64,000 nucleotides of DNA, from contig OZ034969.1 in NCBI GenBank assembly GCA_964030785.1, forward strand, positions 39,919,201 through 39,983,200. The letters run 5' to 3'. Position 1 is the stretch's first letter; every line of letters starts with the position of its first letter. The position numbers were made by a program, and so were the translations under genes. Positions 11,406 to 22,200 of the stretch are shown one piece after another. The DNA is from Siderastrea siderea (taxonomy: Eukaryota; Cnidaria; Anthozoa; Scleractinia; Rhizangiidae). The notes under the pieces were generated by a model. The model worked only from the letters and a program-made list of their open reading frames with translations. It had not been told where the DNA came from and ran no database searches.

Positions 11406-11514
11406 TCTCCTTTGCTAGTGGTCGCGACCAATTTAGTTCTATAAGAATGCGGTTGGTAAATTTCCCGTCTGAGTATTCTTTCTATAAACATTATGCTTTT
11501 TGTTTTCGCTTTTC

Positions 11515-11735
11515 GGCGTTATATTCTAATTATTCTTTGGAAGACTAAGTCGAGGGAAATATGTCGACGGGAATACGTCGAGGGGAATGTACTGCATTGT
11601 TTTGCTAATGTTATCAACTATTGTTTCAGCCACGCACTCCCCTGTTACAATCAAAGCTGTCACCTTTTCAGACAGTGAATAAAAATCAGGGGCTATGTAA
11701 TATATTCCCCTGAAAAGAACAAGAAGAGAAAGACT
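11515..11735. repeat. Dispersed repeat, copy 2
   Basis: This is the homologue of 10480-10690 without the GCGTGCAGACGTC insertion. Open frames across it are not supported. Confidence 0.6.
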
Positions 11736-11817
11736 GAAAGGCTTCATGCAAAACATCTTAAGTCTCTTGGGAATCGATGCTGCTCACGAAAAAGAATTTC
11801 CACCGTCCACAGAATCG

Positions 11818-12111
11818 GTAGCCTGAGAAAACAGCCGACATTTCGCGAGGTCGCCACTTTAGCCCTCGCAAAACGACGTCTGAGTAACGAGCGCAAAAAT
11901 TCCATACTGATGACGCATCACTACCCAGATCTAGGTAGTACTTCTGATTGATTGAAACGAAATTCCCTCGCGTTTCAACCAATCAGAAGCACTACCTAGA
12001 TCTGGGTAGTGACGCGTCAGCGGTATGGAATTTCTGCGTTTGTTACTCAGACGTCGTTTTGCGAGGGCCTCAAGTGGCGACCTCGCGAGACGTCGGCTGT
12101 TTTCTCAGGCT
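11818..12111. mobile_element. Foldback MITE family 1, copy 1
   Basis: GTAGCCTGAGAAAACAGCCG at the left and GGCTGTTTTCTCAGGCTAC at the right bracket an almost complete palindrome of ~294 bp. The centre reads ACCTAGATCTGGGTAGT and its complement. A second copy lies at 17521-17810. It is non-coding. Confidence 0.85.
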
Positions 12112-12288
12112 ACAGAATTGGAAGGATTGGCCAACAGAAGGTTTCGCCCGCAGGCCTGTAATCGATCCTTTTTACAGATATTCTTATTGTTACTGCTCAT
12201 ACGTTCTGTGTATCTTGGGATATTCGGGGGTCTAACGGAACTTGCCCCCTCATAGAACAACATTTTTGCGCGGTTTAGGACTATGTGG

Positions 12289-12323
12289 AAAAAGCAGATC
12301 TTATAGCAAGGTTATCAGATTGT

Positions 12324-12357
<34 letters not shown>

Positions 12358-12490
12358 GAGATAATTGAGCTCAAATTTGGAAAGAAATTGCCCTACATTC
12401 TTTGTATTTTAACGCTTTTTTAGAAAAGTGCGTGGTTACCCACATTTTTCTTTTTGGATTCCAATAACCCTTGCTAAGATTTAGTTCTTC
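12289..12490. mobile_element. Palindromic MITE
   Basis: The left arm (GATCTTATAGCAAGGTTATC, then AGAAAATTGGGGGTAGCCAC) is inverted at the right (GTGGTTACCCACATTTTTCT, then AATAACCCTTGCTAAGATTT). The length is about 200 bp with no frame. Confidence 0.7.
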
Positions 12491-12751
12491 CCCATAGTCA
12501 TAACCTTTGCAAAAATACATCCGTATTAGGAGGTACCGTCCTTAACATGGACCAAGCGTGAAGGCGCAAAATTGCACTTAGAATCAATTCTTCACCTATT
12601 TTAGAGAACAAGTGGTCAAATATTATCTTCCAAGCACTGGTGTTTTCCTTATCCAAAAATCTTTCTAAAACCATCACCCTCTGTGCGAGAATCTAAAAGA
12701 TGTTAGACATTCAATCGATGATAAAAGTCCACCATCTTCGATATTGTTGAT

Positions 12752-12860
12752 AAAGGCTGGTTTCCATATGATCGCCACGATAGCCGCGATCGCTAGAAAA
12801 AAAGTTCAGCGATCGTTGCGACATCGTAACGATCGTTGCGATCATAGGGAAACCACTCTC
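12752..12860. mobile_element. Short MITE with 'GGCTGGTTTCCATATGATCG' ends
   Basis: The left end AGGCTGGTTTCCATATGATC is mirrored by GATCATAGGGAAACCA. The centre is a palindromic GCGATCGTTGCGAC cluster. Related ends occur in the 15940-16252 cluster. Confidence 0.6.
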
Positions 12861-12879
12861 GATATGATGCAATATCTCT

Positions 12880-13080
12880 CAGGGACGGACCATTAGAAAA
12901 GTTATGGGGGTGGGGAATTTTCCAGCTGCACGAATTTTTTTTCGTCAACATTACCTTTGCAGGAATATTTTTTCCGTACGCAAGAACTTTTTTCTGGGCT
13001 TCTCGCTGTGCATGAATTTTTTTCTCTTAATTCGCCCCCCCCCCCCCCTTCCCCATAACTTTTCTTGTGGTCCGTCCCTT
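12880..13080. mobile_element. MITE with 'AGGGACGGACCA' ends
   Basis: AGGGACGGACCATTAGAAAA (12880) is inverted as CTTTTCTTGTGGTCCGTCCCT (to 13080). Adjacent G- and C-homopolymer runs are part of the arms. It is non-coding. Confidence 0.7.
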
Positions 13081-13142
13081 AGAAACAGGTCATATCATCA
13101 GCAAAAAGGGTTAATTTTATTTCTTCTTCGTTAACTAATATA

Positions 13143-13550
13143 CCGTGTGGCACTAAATGTTTGCGGGTTCAAATTTTTGCGGTATTTTTCACGATCCACA
13201 AAATGAGTTCCCGCGAAAATTTTTTCCGCAGAAATTTACTCCACTGTCCAAATTATGCAACGTCTTTGCGCCAGGTAAAAAACGATCGTCTGAAGGTACT
13301 CTGTTGATTAACTAATTAACTAATAACTGTGTTCTAAATTAATTAACGTTGTTCACCTGCATTCGATTGTTAATACCCAAAAAACAAGAATTTTATCATT
13401 CCAAATAGAAGGCGACTTCCTGAAAATCGAAAAAATTAATTCCCAGCAAGAAAAACCAGTTTTTCCCAATGGCAAACATTAGTTCCAGCAAAACACAAAA
13501 AATCGCCCATCCGAAAAATTAAACTCCCGCAAAAATTTAGTGCTACACGG
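13143..13550. mobile_element. MITE, TA target, 'CCGTGTGGCACTAAA' ends
   Basis: CCGTGTGGCACTAAATGTTT at the left and AATTTAGTGCTACACGG at the right are flanked by TA (13141-13142 and 13551-13552). Inside there are repeated CCCGCAAAAATT-like segments. It is 408 bp and non-coding. Confidence 0.75.
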
Positions 13551-13552
13551 TA

Positions 13553-13638
13553 GATCGTTTTCACATGACGTCACGGCGGCCATATTGGTGTTCAAAACAA
13601 TGAAACATAGCTGCTGACCACGTGAGTGAAAACGATCT
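13553..13638. mobile_element. Hairpin MITE (~86 bp) abutting the previous one
   Basis: GATCGTTTTCACATGACGTC is inverted as CACGTGAGTGAAAACGATC. It lies immediately beside 13143-13550 and interrupts the LINE reverse transcriptase frame. Confidence 0.65.
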
Positions 13639-15480
13639 ATGCCTCTAATTTCATTATCTTCTCGAATTCGGCAAGCGAGAACTTCGAGGGCTAAGATGAA
13701 TAATAAAGATGACAAGGGACCACCCTGCCTAACCCCACATCGGACTAGGAATAGTTACCCCTGTTCGTGAGCGAAATTTAAGGCATTGACAATGCATTTC
13801 CCTATGAGATGCCAGAAGCCAAGGTAAAACTCCACAGTCAGTCCATCATTGCCTGGTGTTTTGTATCTTGTGGAAGGATTTCAATGCTTCGAAATATTCA
13901 ATCGTTGTAATTCTGTTATTCAAAAGCCCATGCTGCTCGTCGGTTAACGTGTTTGTATTTATATTCCTAAGGTATTCGTCAGTCGGTCGATAAGCCGCCA
14001 CGGTCACGAGAATCTGTGCCGTAAAGATTTACCTAAAAGTTATGAATCTCCGTCATTATTTGTTTCGGATTAGTCATGCAGTAATCATTTTCCCCTACTT
14101 ACTTTGTAATACATCTTCCTTTCTTTTTGTAAGTTTGATAATTCAAAAAATACCTATGGCTTTTCTCTCCGTGTTCATACCAATTTCCTCTTGATCGAAT
14201 TATTGCTCCTTGAGCTATATACAGCTATTTCAATTAACGTTGTCGGATTTTAAGGCCTTAAGCTTACGCGACAAGAACGAAAGTCAGTACGTTTTTTGTG
14301 ATTCGGCTGTAATTTTACGGCTGTCACTGCCATAGGATTGATGAAAGTATCATTAACACTCGTCTATGGGATTTAGTTTTTGTAGGGTGAGCCATTGCCT
14401 ACGTTTGGTAAATTTATTAAAAAGTTACCCACATCACCTTGCAGTCTTGTCGCGTAGGCTTTCCGACGTTGGTTGAAATAGCTGTATTCATATTGTCAAT
14501 CGTATTCAGTTTGTAGGATTTCCAAATCATTTAAATTTTCTGGACTGAGATGTTCATCGCATTTTGCCGTGAGTTCCTTGATCTTTTCCTCCAATGCTGT
14601 TTCGATTCTGGGCCTTCTGCTTACTAGAGGCAATAGTTTCATAACGGATCCCAAAGTACACTGGGATCTTGAAGATCTTTTCATTCTTTCAGCCAGTCAC
14701 TATATTTATAGGTTACTAATTTAATGTAATCTTCATCCTCTAAAAGACTGGAATTAAACTTCCAAAAAGAAGGGCCCCTTCCTTTTTCCTCACTTCCGTT
14801 TATGTACATTGATATGGCGGAATGATCAGTTCTTATTGCAAGAACAATATCTACATTCTCTTCCTTTTCTTGAATACGGCTAGTAATTAACCAAAAATCC
14901 AAACGGCGCTGTGCTATTGCGGTTTTTTTTTGTCTCCATGTAAAACGCTTTACATCGGGATTTCTGATTCTCCAGATATCAATCAAGTCAAATGATGTAC
15001 AAAAATTCTCGGATCTTTTTACAAGATTCTTTTACTTGAGGCTTGCCTCCGGTCCCATCCAAATCAGCATCAAGAATAATACTTTAAAAAGTCGCCTCCA
15101 ATGATCACTTTGCAATTTTCCTCCAATTCTAATTCACCAAGCTGTCTTTGAATTTCTTCGCAAAAAAACGCACTGATCTTTTACCTTATGTGGCGCATAG
15201 ATATTGACATAAGCAAACGGCTGGCTCTGAATGAGGCTCTTTAACCTCACAGTCAAATTTCTCCTTTAAAAGAGTCATAACTCCCCTGCTGTGCTCCGAA
15301 CTACGACTGAAGAAAATATTTACCCCTAAACTGTGCCCTCCAAATATTTTCAACTTCTGGGGTACTGAAAGTTTCTTGCCAAAGGATAATATCAAATTTC
15401 TCTTTCGCTAGCCAATAAAAAACTGCTTTTCTTTTGTCGAAAGAACGAATCCCCCGAACATTTAAGGACAAATCTTAAAG
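13639..15480 (-). pseudogene. LINE (L1/Tx1-like) endonuclease-RT remnant
   Basis: On the minus strand, from 15480 down, there is a 5' part with FFSRSSEHSRGVMTLL and a downstream APE-type endonuclease end (NPDVKRFTWRQKKTAIAQRR, then RTDHSAI). Next comes the linker region (LEEKIKELTAKCDEHLS). After a MITE interruption, decayed RT ends near 13639-13715 with SSLLFILALEVLACRIR, the family's LSPLLF-type motif. Multiple frameshifts and two MITE insertions mean no activity. The clade assignment is by motif recognition. Confidence 0.7.
14222..14484. mobile_element. MITE with TA target inside the LINE remnant
   Basis: CAGCTATTTCAATTAACGTT at the left and AACGTTGGTTGAAATAGCTG-type sequence at the right are flanked by TA (14220-14221 and 14485-14486). 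The arms also include ACGCGACAAG. It is 263 bp and splits the LINE between the endonuclease-RT linker and the RT. Confidence 0.75.
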
Positions 15481-15930
15481 TTCAGATTACGTTTCATAGA
15501 AATACCGGTGACTATGTTGACAAAAATCCGCACACATGAAGCTCAAATCTCAGGTGTAGTGAACGCCCCTAACGTTACTACAATACACAATTAACTCTAA
15601 GGACAGTAACAAAAGGGACAAGACAAAGCTACAATTACGCACTTAAAGAAGTAGCCAGAAAAAGCTGTTAGATCTAAAGCTGCTAACAAAAATAGTTTGC
15701 ATTCCTCATAACACGTTATAAGGAATAACCTATTGCTATGTTATGTGGAAACAATAAGTTTACAAAGTCCGGTTCTTGGAAGGAAAAAAATTGTTCAAAC
15801 TTTAAAGACAAAAAATAAAAAGGAGTTACCAGGTGGTGTCCTAGCTAAGTACTAACCTCGCCCGACAGCGTTTCACTTCGGGAATCGGACGAAAACCGAT
15901 GTTTTCCCTGTGGTGTGGTCGTAGTTGAGC
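15481..15930. other. No gene seen
   Basis: This is A/T-rich spacer between the LINE remnant and the MITE cluster. I find no frame, RNA gene or clear terminal repeats. Confidence 0.4.
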
Positions 15931-15939
15931 ATCCTAAAG

Positions 15940-16252
15940 GCTGGTTTCTATATGGTCGTTACGATCGCTACCAAAAAAGTTGAGCCGCCGTTGCGGCTTT
16001 GTTCGCTGAAAAGTTTCCATATAGGCTGGTTTCCATATGATTGCTGTGATCGCTACGATCGCTAAAAAGTGGTTTCCACATGACTGCAGCGATTGCTGAA
16101 CGTTTTGGCCAGCGATGGCGGCGATCGTAGCGATCATATGGAAACCAGCTTTAAGCAGTTTCCATATAGGCTGGTTTCTACATGATCGGAACGACTGCTG
16201 AACGTTTTACCCAGCAATCGCAGCAATCGTAGCGATCATATGGAAACCAGCC
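15940..16252. mobile_element. Nested MITE cluster with 'GGCTGGTTTCCATATGATCG' ends
   Basis: At least four copies of the end sequence GGCTGGTTTC(C/T)A appear in alternating orientation, at about 15942, 16024, 16138 (inverted), 16169 and 16241 (inverted). They bracket CGATCGTAGCGATCATATGG-type arms. The pattern suggests two or three MITEs inserted in or beside each other. Confidence 0.65.
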
Positions 16253-16584
16253 TGAAAAAAAAAGGTAGAGGCATTCAAAGTGACATAAAAACAAGGAAAG
16301 CATGCCGTTACTACAATTCCGATCAGAAGTGCGCAATTGTCGTCTCGGTTGATGTCGCTTCGAATTATTTGTTGTCGCAGGCGTCAATTTGACGTGACAA
16401 ATAAATAACGAACCTTGACGCGCGCTGTGATTTGTTCATTTGAAGTTCCTTCTTCTTATTTTGGTTGATGTTCTTGATGTCGATGTTCTCTTAGGAAACT
16501 AATTCGCCATTGGAAAAAAATAACCAAAAAAAAAAAAAGACGAAGCCACTAAGAAGAGTTCCCAGGTGGTCTTCTAGCTAAGTA

Positions 16585-16761
16585 CAGTAGAATCCCGATT
16601 TCTCGAACCCTCGGTTTTTCGAAACTCCCGATAATTCGAACCAAAACTGATTTCCCCTCACCAGTCAAACACTGTAATTTTACCCCCGATTTTTCGAACA
16701 CCTCGATGATTCGAACCAATTTGCTTTTCCCCAGGAGGTTCGAAAAATCGGGATTCCACTG
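16585..16761. mobile_element. pogo/Tigger-type MITE
   Basis: CAGTAGAATCCCGATTTCTC at the left and its mirror AAATCGGGATTCCACTG at the right are flanked by TA (16583-16584 and 16762-16763). The CAGTxGAATCCCG end is characteristic of pogo-like elements (established knowledge). It is 177 bp without a transposase. Confidence 0.8.
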
Positions 16762-16763
16762 TA

Positions 16764-17520
16764 CTAGCCTCGCCCGACAGGGTTTGACTTCAGTGATCGG
16801 ATGACAAGCCGTGTTTTCTTTTTTTTTCTGCTGTGGTGTGGTCGTAGGCGACCTCGTAGGTAGAGGGATTAAAAGTGATATGAAACAAGGAAAGCATGCC
16901 ACTGCTGTAATTGCGCCTCAAAATCGTGCAATTGTCCTCTTAGTTGATGCCGCTTCGAATTAATTGTCATCCAAGGCATCAATTTGATGTCACAAACATG
17001 GCAAATAAATATCGAACTTTAGCGCACGCTGAGGAACATAGGTGCCCCCTCTGACGGTTCGTGTCAAACATAACAGTGTTTATTATATAGCTATTGATGA
17101 AATCACGGATTTTTCTTGTTCCTAAAGTTTGATTTCTTCGTCGCGCCATCGTCTACTGACCGTGGTCGCGCGAAGAAACAATTTTTATCGATCACATGTG
17201 AGAATATTGATTATCATATTGATTAGAGCATCCCGATCACGCGCTAGGTCGTGCCCCGGGGAGGGGGACTCCCATATGAAAGCAAGAGGATGCTCGTCGG
17301 AAAATTAGAATTGAACCCCTAAAGGAGACCAATCTGGGCGTGGTTTAGGCGTTATTTGACCCCTAAACGAGACCATGCTAAAACAGACAACCAAATAAGA
17401 GCTCCGGGGGTCGTGTGGCCGTTGGTTTCAATTTCATTCCAAAAAGAAAAAACCCTGGAATAAAACTGGCTTCGAGATACGAAGACAGTGAAGGTACCGG
17501 CGACTTTCTCGACGAGTTGC
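16764..17520. other. No gene seen
   Basis: A segment near 17250-17420 (CCCCGGGGAGGGGGACTCCC, CCCCTAAAGGAGACC) looks like a dispersed repeat of the same general style as 1180-1400. Nothing coding is seen. Confidence 0.35.
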
Positions 17521-17810
17521 CTAGCCTAATAAAAACAGCCGACGTTTCGCGAGGTCGCTACTTGAGCCCTCGCAAAACGACGTCTGAGTAACGAGCGTAG
17601 AAATTCCATACTGACGACGTGATACTACCCAGATCTTGGTAGTGCTGCTGATTGGTTGAAAGAAAATTCCCTCGCGGCACAACCAATCAGTACCAAGATC
17701 TGGGTAATGTCACGTCATCAGTGTGGCATTTCTGCGCTCGTTACTCAGACCTCGTTTTGCGAAGGCTCACGTAGCGACCTCGCGAAACGTCGGCTGTTTC
17801 TCAGGCTACC
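17521..17810. mobile_element. Foldback MITE family 1, copy 2
   Basis: TAGCCTAATAAAAACAGCCG and CGGCTGTTTCTCAGGCTA are the ends, with the same ACGTTTCGCGAGGTCGCTAC arm and AGATCTGGGTA centre as 11818-12111. It is clearly the same family and diverged by a few percent by eye. Confidence 0.85.
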
Positions 17811-18081
17811 AATTGCAAAACTTTAAAATTGACTCCTTCTCAGGGGAAGAAAAAAAAAACACCCAGGAAGATTTTTCGATGTTACTGACAAAGAAGTTGA
17901 AAAGTTAACCGAAGGCGAAGAAAATTCAAACACAAAGTGATTAGACCAACTACGACTTCGCTTAAATCTACTAAAAGAAGAAGAAGAGCGCCGCGAAATC
18001 AGAAATTGATTTAGCTGCAAGGACCAAAACGGGAAAAGATTATGAACCGTCATCTCTTCGGGGGATTTGGTCGAGTATTAA

Positions 18082-18439
18082 AGGGGTTATGTCACGAGGA
18101 TTTTGCTATTTTGGGTCAATTCTGTGCTAAAATCATAACCTAGTGCCTTTACTCATACACAAAATGCTCCTGTGAAACTATGAGGAAGATATCAAACGAA
18201 TTTTATCAGGGAGAGCCAACCGTAATTAGTTTTTTGGAGATTTTTGAGAACACGGCATCAAAACTTGAAAAAATTGGCCCAATTTTTTCAAGTTTCAATC
18301 CATTTCCATCCTTGCCATCGGTAGCAACAGACGACAAGAAACAGTTTCAGTGATGTCAGATAAATTTTTTTAATTCAATTGATGCCAAGACACTTTTTAG
18401 CTTTTTAAAAAGATACTAAATTAGCGTGACATAGCCCCT
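18082..18439. mobile_element. MITE with TTAA target duplication
   Basis: The left end AGGGGTTATGTCACGAGGAT is mirrored by GCGTGACATAGCCCCT. TTAA flanks both sides (18078-18081 and 18440-18443), the target of piggyBac- and Kolobok-type transposases. It is 358 bp and non-coding. Confidence 0.8.
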
Positions 18440-18589
18440 TTAAGCGCCATTTATCTCGTGCAAGTTACACTAATCTTTAAGGACAATGAACTCAAAAAAA
18501 TAGAGACGCATTGAAGGCGAAACAAAAGAAGCTAGTGCGACCTGGTTGCGTAAACAGACCAAATGCCACAACAGCTCTTACTGACGAGA

Positions 18590-18655
18590 CAAAAGGTCAA
18601 AAAAAGGTCGAGGTAAGGTCTAGGCAATGACGTCACGTCATTACTAAAACCTAGT
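18590..18655. repeat. Host repeat R, copy 1, left part
   Basis: AAAGGTCGAGGTAAGGTCTA and GGCAATGACGTCA match the reverse complement of 61985-62035. The sequence is interrupted at 18656 by the Polinton and resumes at 41338. Its last bases (CCTAGT, 18650-18655) are the left target duplication. Confidence 0.8.
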
Positions 18656-18976
18656 AGTAGTAAGGGGGGCTCACATAGGAAATTTGCTGGCTTCTGATTG
18701 GTCGAGAGCAGTCACGTGGTTTTTAGGATGGGAAACCGCTGACCAGTGGAAAAAAGGATCGCGGGCTCATGCAACCGGAAGTGACGTGTTTTGAGATGGG
18801 AAACCGCTGACCAGTGGAAAAAAAAGGATCGCGGGCTCATGCAACCGGAAGTCACGTGTTTTGAGATGGGAAACCGCTGAGCAATGTGAAAAAAGGATCG
18901 TGGGCTCAAGGTGGGTTAAAACCGCTGAGAAAACACGGGCTCCAAGTCCAAAGTCCAATTTGTGGAACGGGGGTAA
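18656..18976 (+). repeat. Polinton left terminal inverted repeat
   Basis: It starts AGTAGTAAGGGGGGCTCACA and ends GGAACGGGGGTAA. It contains about two and a half tandem copies of a ~68 bp unit starting GATGGGAAACCGCTGA (near 18727, 18795 and 18863). Its right-hand partner is 41019-41337 in inverted orientation. Confidence 0.95.
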
Positions 18977-19059
18977 CCCTTGGAGTGAAAACAACACAAA
19001 ATGAATAAATCACGTTTATTGTTATACGTTTTACAATAACTGAGAAAATGGTTTTTTCC
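18977..19059 (-). terminator. 3' end region of the PolB-side genes with poly(A) signal
   Basis: TTTATT at 19015-19020 reads AATAAA on the minus strand, downstream of the minus-strand genes that end at 19060 and 19277. It is a plausible polyadenylation signal just inside the terminal repeat. Confidence 0.55.
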
Positions 19060-19290
19060 TTAATGTTTAATAGAGGGTCCCCACCATTGTTTTTGACATC
19101 GAGTTATTCTTCGCCATTGGTTGTTGTCACGGATCCATTGTTGTAATTGACGTCGATATGATTGATTTCTGTTCAAAGGTATGGCAAAGGAACTGTAGAA
19201 TGGGGGTGGTGGTGGTGGCGCCAAATGTTCTCGATCACAGTGATCACAATCGACGATCTTGTTTGGGCAATGTCTTTCACTGGTAGCCAT
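19060..19290 (-). CDS. Small Cys/Pro-containing hypothetical protein
   Basis: This is a 76-residue frame with an ATG at 19290. It overlaps the stop of the polymerase gene by about 14 bases, the same tight packing seen elsewhere in the element. The N-terminus holds a C-x(6)-C-x(2)-C pattern (HCPNKIVDCDHCDRE), then a Pro6 run, then a basic, Trp-rich tail. I do not recognise a family. It is followed by a minus-strand AATAAA at 19015-19020. A chance frame cannot be excluded, because a short Pro run can arise from the GGTGGTGG repeat. Confidence 0.4.
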   Translation of the reverse strand: MATSERHCPNKIVDCDHCDREHLAPPPPPPFYSSFAIPLNRNQSYRRQLQQWIRDNNQWRRITRCQKQWWGPSIKH

Positions 19291-22200
19291 AGGGGTAGGT
19301 CTTGAAGGTGCGGGGATCGATGACTCGTTTGTTGCAGACTAACTGATAGAACTTGCTGCTTGGTCGGGTGTACAGTTGGTAGTTTGTTGGATTCCGTACA
19401 ATTTGGTGGGAGTTGATCACCTGGTTTTGGCGAGGTTTGGGAAGGGGTCTTTCTATTTCATCTTTGACATTCTGACGCATGACGTCGTAATTCAACTGGG
19501 TGTGTCCTTCACTGTTGAGTCGGAAGCCTCTGACCTTGCATTCCACCTTTCCTTTATTAGTAGTATACCCGTAGTTCTTGGGTCCTCCACTGACAAATTC
19601 TTGGATGTATTCATCATCAGCTAATTCGGAGGCGAAGTCCCCTAGATAGGAACCCAAGGTAGGTTGGAATTGAGTGGGTGTTTCCTCCAGGTAGATGACA
19701 GAGGACAGAGTCGGTGTCAAAGTAGAGGACTCTCTCCCCTAAGCGTTGCAGGGCGTTATACAATTTAAGGCGGGCGTGGCAGGTGGTGAAGCAGGCCACA
19801 AAAATGTTGAGGTTGGGTGAGACGCGGATGTCCTCTTTTTGGTTTTGGTAATGTACTTCGACCATGTCGTTATTGATAACGGACACGTGACGTACGTCTA
19901 AGGCATCGGTATCCAAGAAACAGTGGAAGGCATGAGGATCATCAAAGGCTTGAATTTGGGTCTTGTTGAGGCGTTGTCCAAACTCGCCCCACATAGAGTT
20001 GAGCATGAGCTTGGCTAATGTTCGTAGGCCGGGGTTGTATTCGATGTTGTCGTATTCTAACTGGATACCCTCCTTCTCATAGTAATCCTGAATGTATTTC
20101 CTTTTTTCTTCTTCGGACATGTTTTGTTTAGGCCACCCACTAGCTTCTTGCTTGATGCGTAGCCAGGTGTTGACATAATCGGCGAAGAGGCCCTCACAGG
20201 TTTCTTCAAAATGCCAGACTTCATAGATGTATTGGACTTGGTACCCCAATTCGACGGCTTTGACTAATTCGGGACTGCACCAGGTACTGGTGAGGGCGCG
20301 TTGTTCGTCGGTGTGAGGGCAATGATAGGATCTGTCCAAAAGAGGTTTGTCCATTTCTTCTTCCACACAACGGGCACAGAGGGGAAAGAGCAGTTTGTCG
20401 TCATGACGGTAAGGCAGCACGGGATGGTACAATTCACGGGGAGGCAGGACTTTGCATTGGATGAGTCCAAAGTACTGAAGAACGTCGGTGTGACCTGGTT
20501 GAGAAAGGATGGTGGGATGTCCTTTGGGGTAGGTGGAGGTTTTGTTCACCCACGGGTACAAGGAGGTGACATCGATGTAGTGAATTTTTTGTCCGGGGGT
20601 GATATGATGGTAGAGTTTGATGGCATTGGTACGACCTCCACAGAAAGCGTCCCGAGGTTGAAGAGGTTGGATAAAGTTGAGTTCCCGGACGAAGGAGTTG
20701 ATCTCTGGTTGGGTTTTTAGTAGGTGGTCCCATTCACATCCCCACATTTGAATGACGTTGTACCCTTGTTTGGTAAGCTTTTGGACTTTGTCTTGGGTGA
20801 CGTCATAGAGGTCATGCATGGTTCGATCATAGTTCCGGGGATGTTTTTCGTGGCGATGGGGATAACAGGTAGGGCATCCGTGGGTGAAACACCCTTGAAA
20901 TTCGTAGACGGTGTGGGTGTCGGGGCAATAACCATCCACATGGATCTGGGTCCCGGGGATCTTATACTCGCCTTCATTTCGGACATGTTGGATGTACTGG
21001 TGAGCGGGGGTAAGATCTTGGAGGGCGCGTTGACGTAGTTGGTGATCGCACCAGGTTAACCAGTGAAGGGCTGGGATGGACTGGTTGATGTTGTTTCTCC
21101 ACCCCTTATGACCGGCGGGTTTGCTGGCAATACTGTTCGGGATCATCCGGTTCATACGTAAATCTCGATTACAAGCCGAGGCAATGGTGACGTGATCGAA
21201 GGGATTGAAGCCTGTTAAGTCTTCAAACATGCGTTTGAAAGTGAGACATCCTTGTTTCAAGAGTCGTACATCGGAGCTGCAATAGTCCAACAACTCTTTT
21301 TGGAAATTAAACACCACACCCTGGTCGCGTTGTTCTTGATGCCAGGTTTCGAAGGCTTGTCTGCCTTCGAGTGACATGGTTTCGGGCATGTAGTAATCGC
21401 GTGAGGGGAGGATGCCCACGTAGTGTTGATGCTTATCACCGGGTATGTTGAACTTGTGGGGGAAATACCCTTTGCAGAGTTCTGTCAAGCCAAAGGTTTT
21501 GGGAAACGCGGAGAGGGGCATCTGGAAGAAACTCATGGAATCAATGAACCGGATGCGATCATGTTTGATCTCTAAGAGTTTACATCCGTTGCGGAGTTGT
21601 TGGACGATGCGGTTGTCACTATAGTATTCTTGGATGATAAAGTACCCATCGTACCCTTGAAAATTATGAGCGATGACATTGACTTGACGGGTATCGTGGA
21701 GGGTCAAGGTATCCAACCATTCCAGAAAGTCACGGATACAGGAGGGACCTGGGAAAGGCTTGGGTTCATCGTTGTCTTTGGTTTCGGCCACGACGAGATT
21801 CGCAATGTGTTTTTCGTGGGGTTGCATGGCTTCGATATCAAAGAAGACGTGTAAGGGAGGCAGGTCTTCCTCGTCCTCGGAGGAGGCATGGGGTTCCGCG
21901 GCGGCACCTCGTTTGGCGCGAGGACCTTTTTGACGGGTCCTCTTTCTCTTCTTTTCGTCTTGAGGTTTGGGGGCTCTTTGTATGAAACAACGGTGTTTGT
22001 CGGCGTGGACGTACTGATGACAAGAAGGGCAATCCACGTGGTAACAATGGTGACGTTGAATGCGGGACAAGCCCACATTTTGTTGATAACAGTGAGGGCA
22101 TCGGTGTCGTTGAGAGCACACGGAGGACTGGAGGTCCGTGGCGGGTTTGCCAGCATGGGTCTTGCTGGAATGGGCTTCGAAACACGCGGGTCCGAAAAAG

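Noticed and set aside
18727..18930. CRISPR-like array
   Set aside because: The ~68 bp units are contiguous tandem copies without unique spacers and occur in both terminal repeats of a eukaryotic element.
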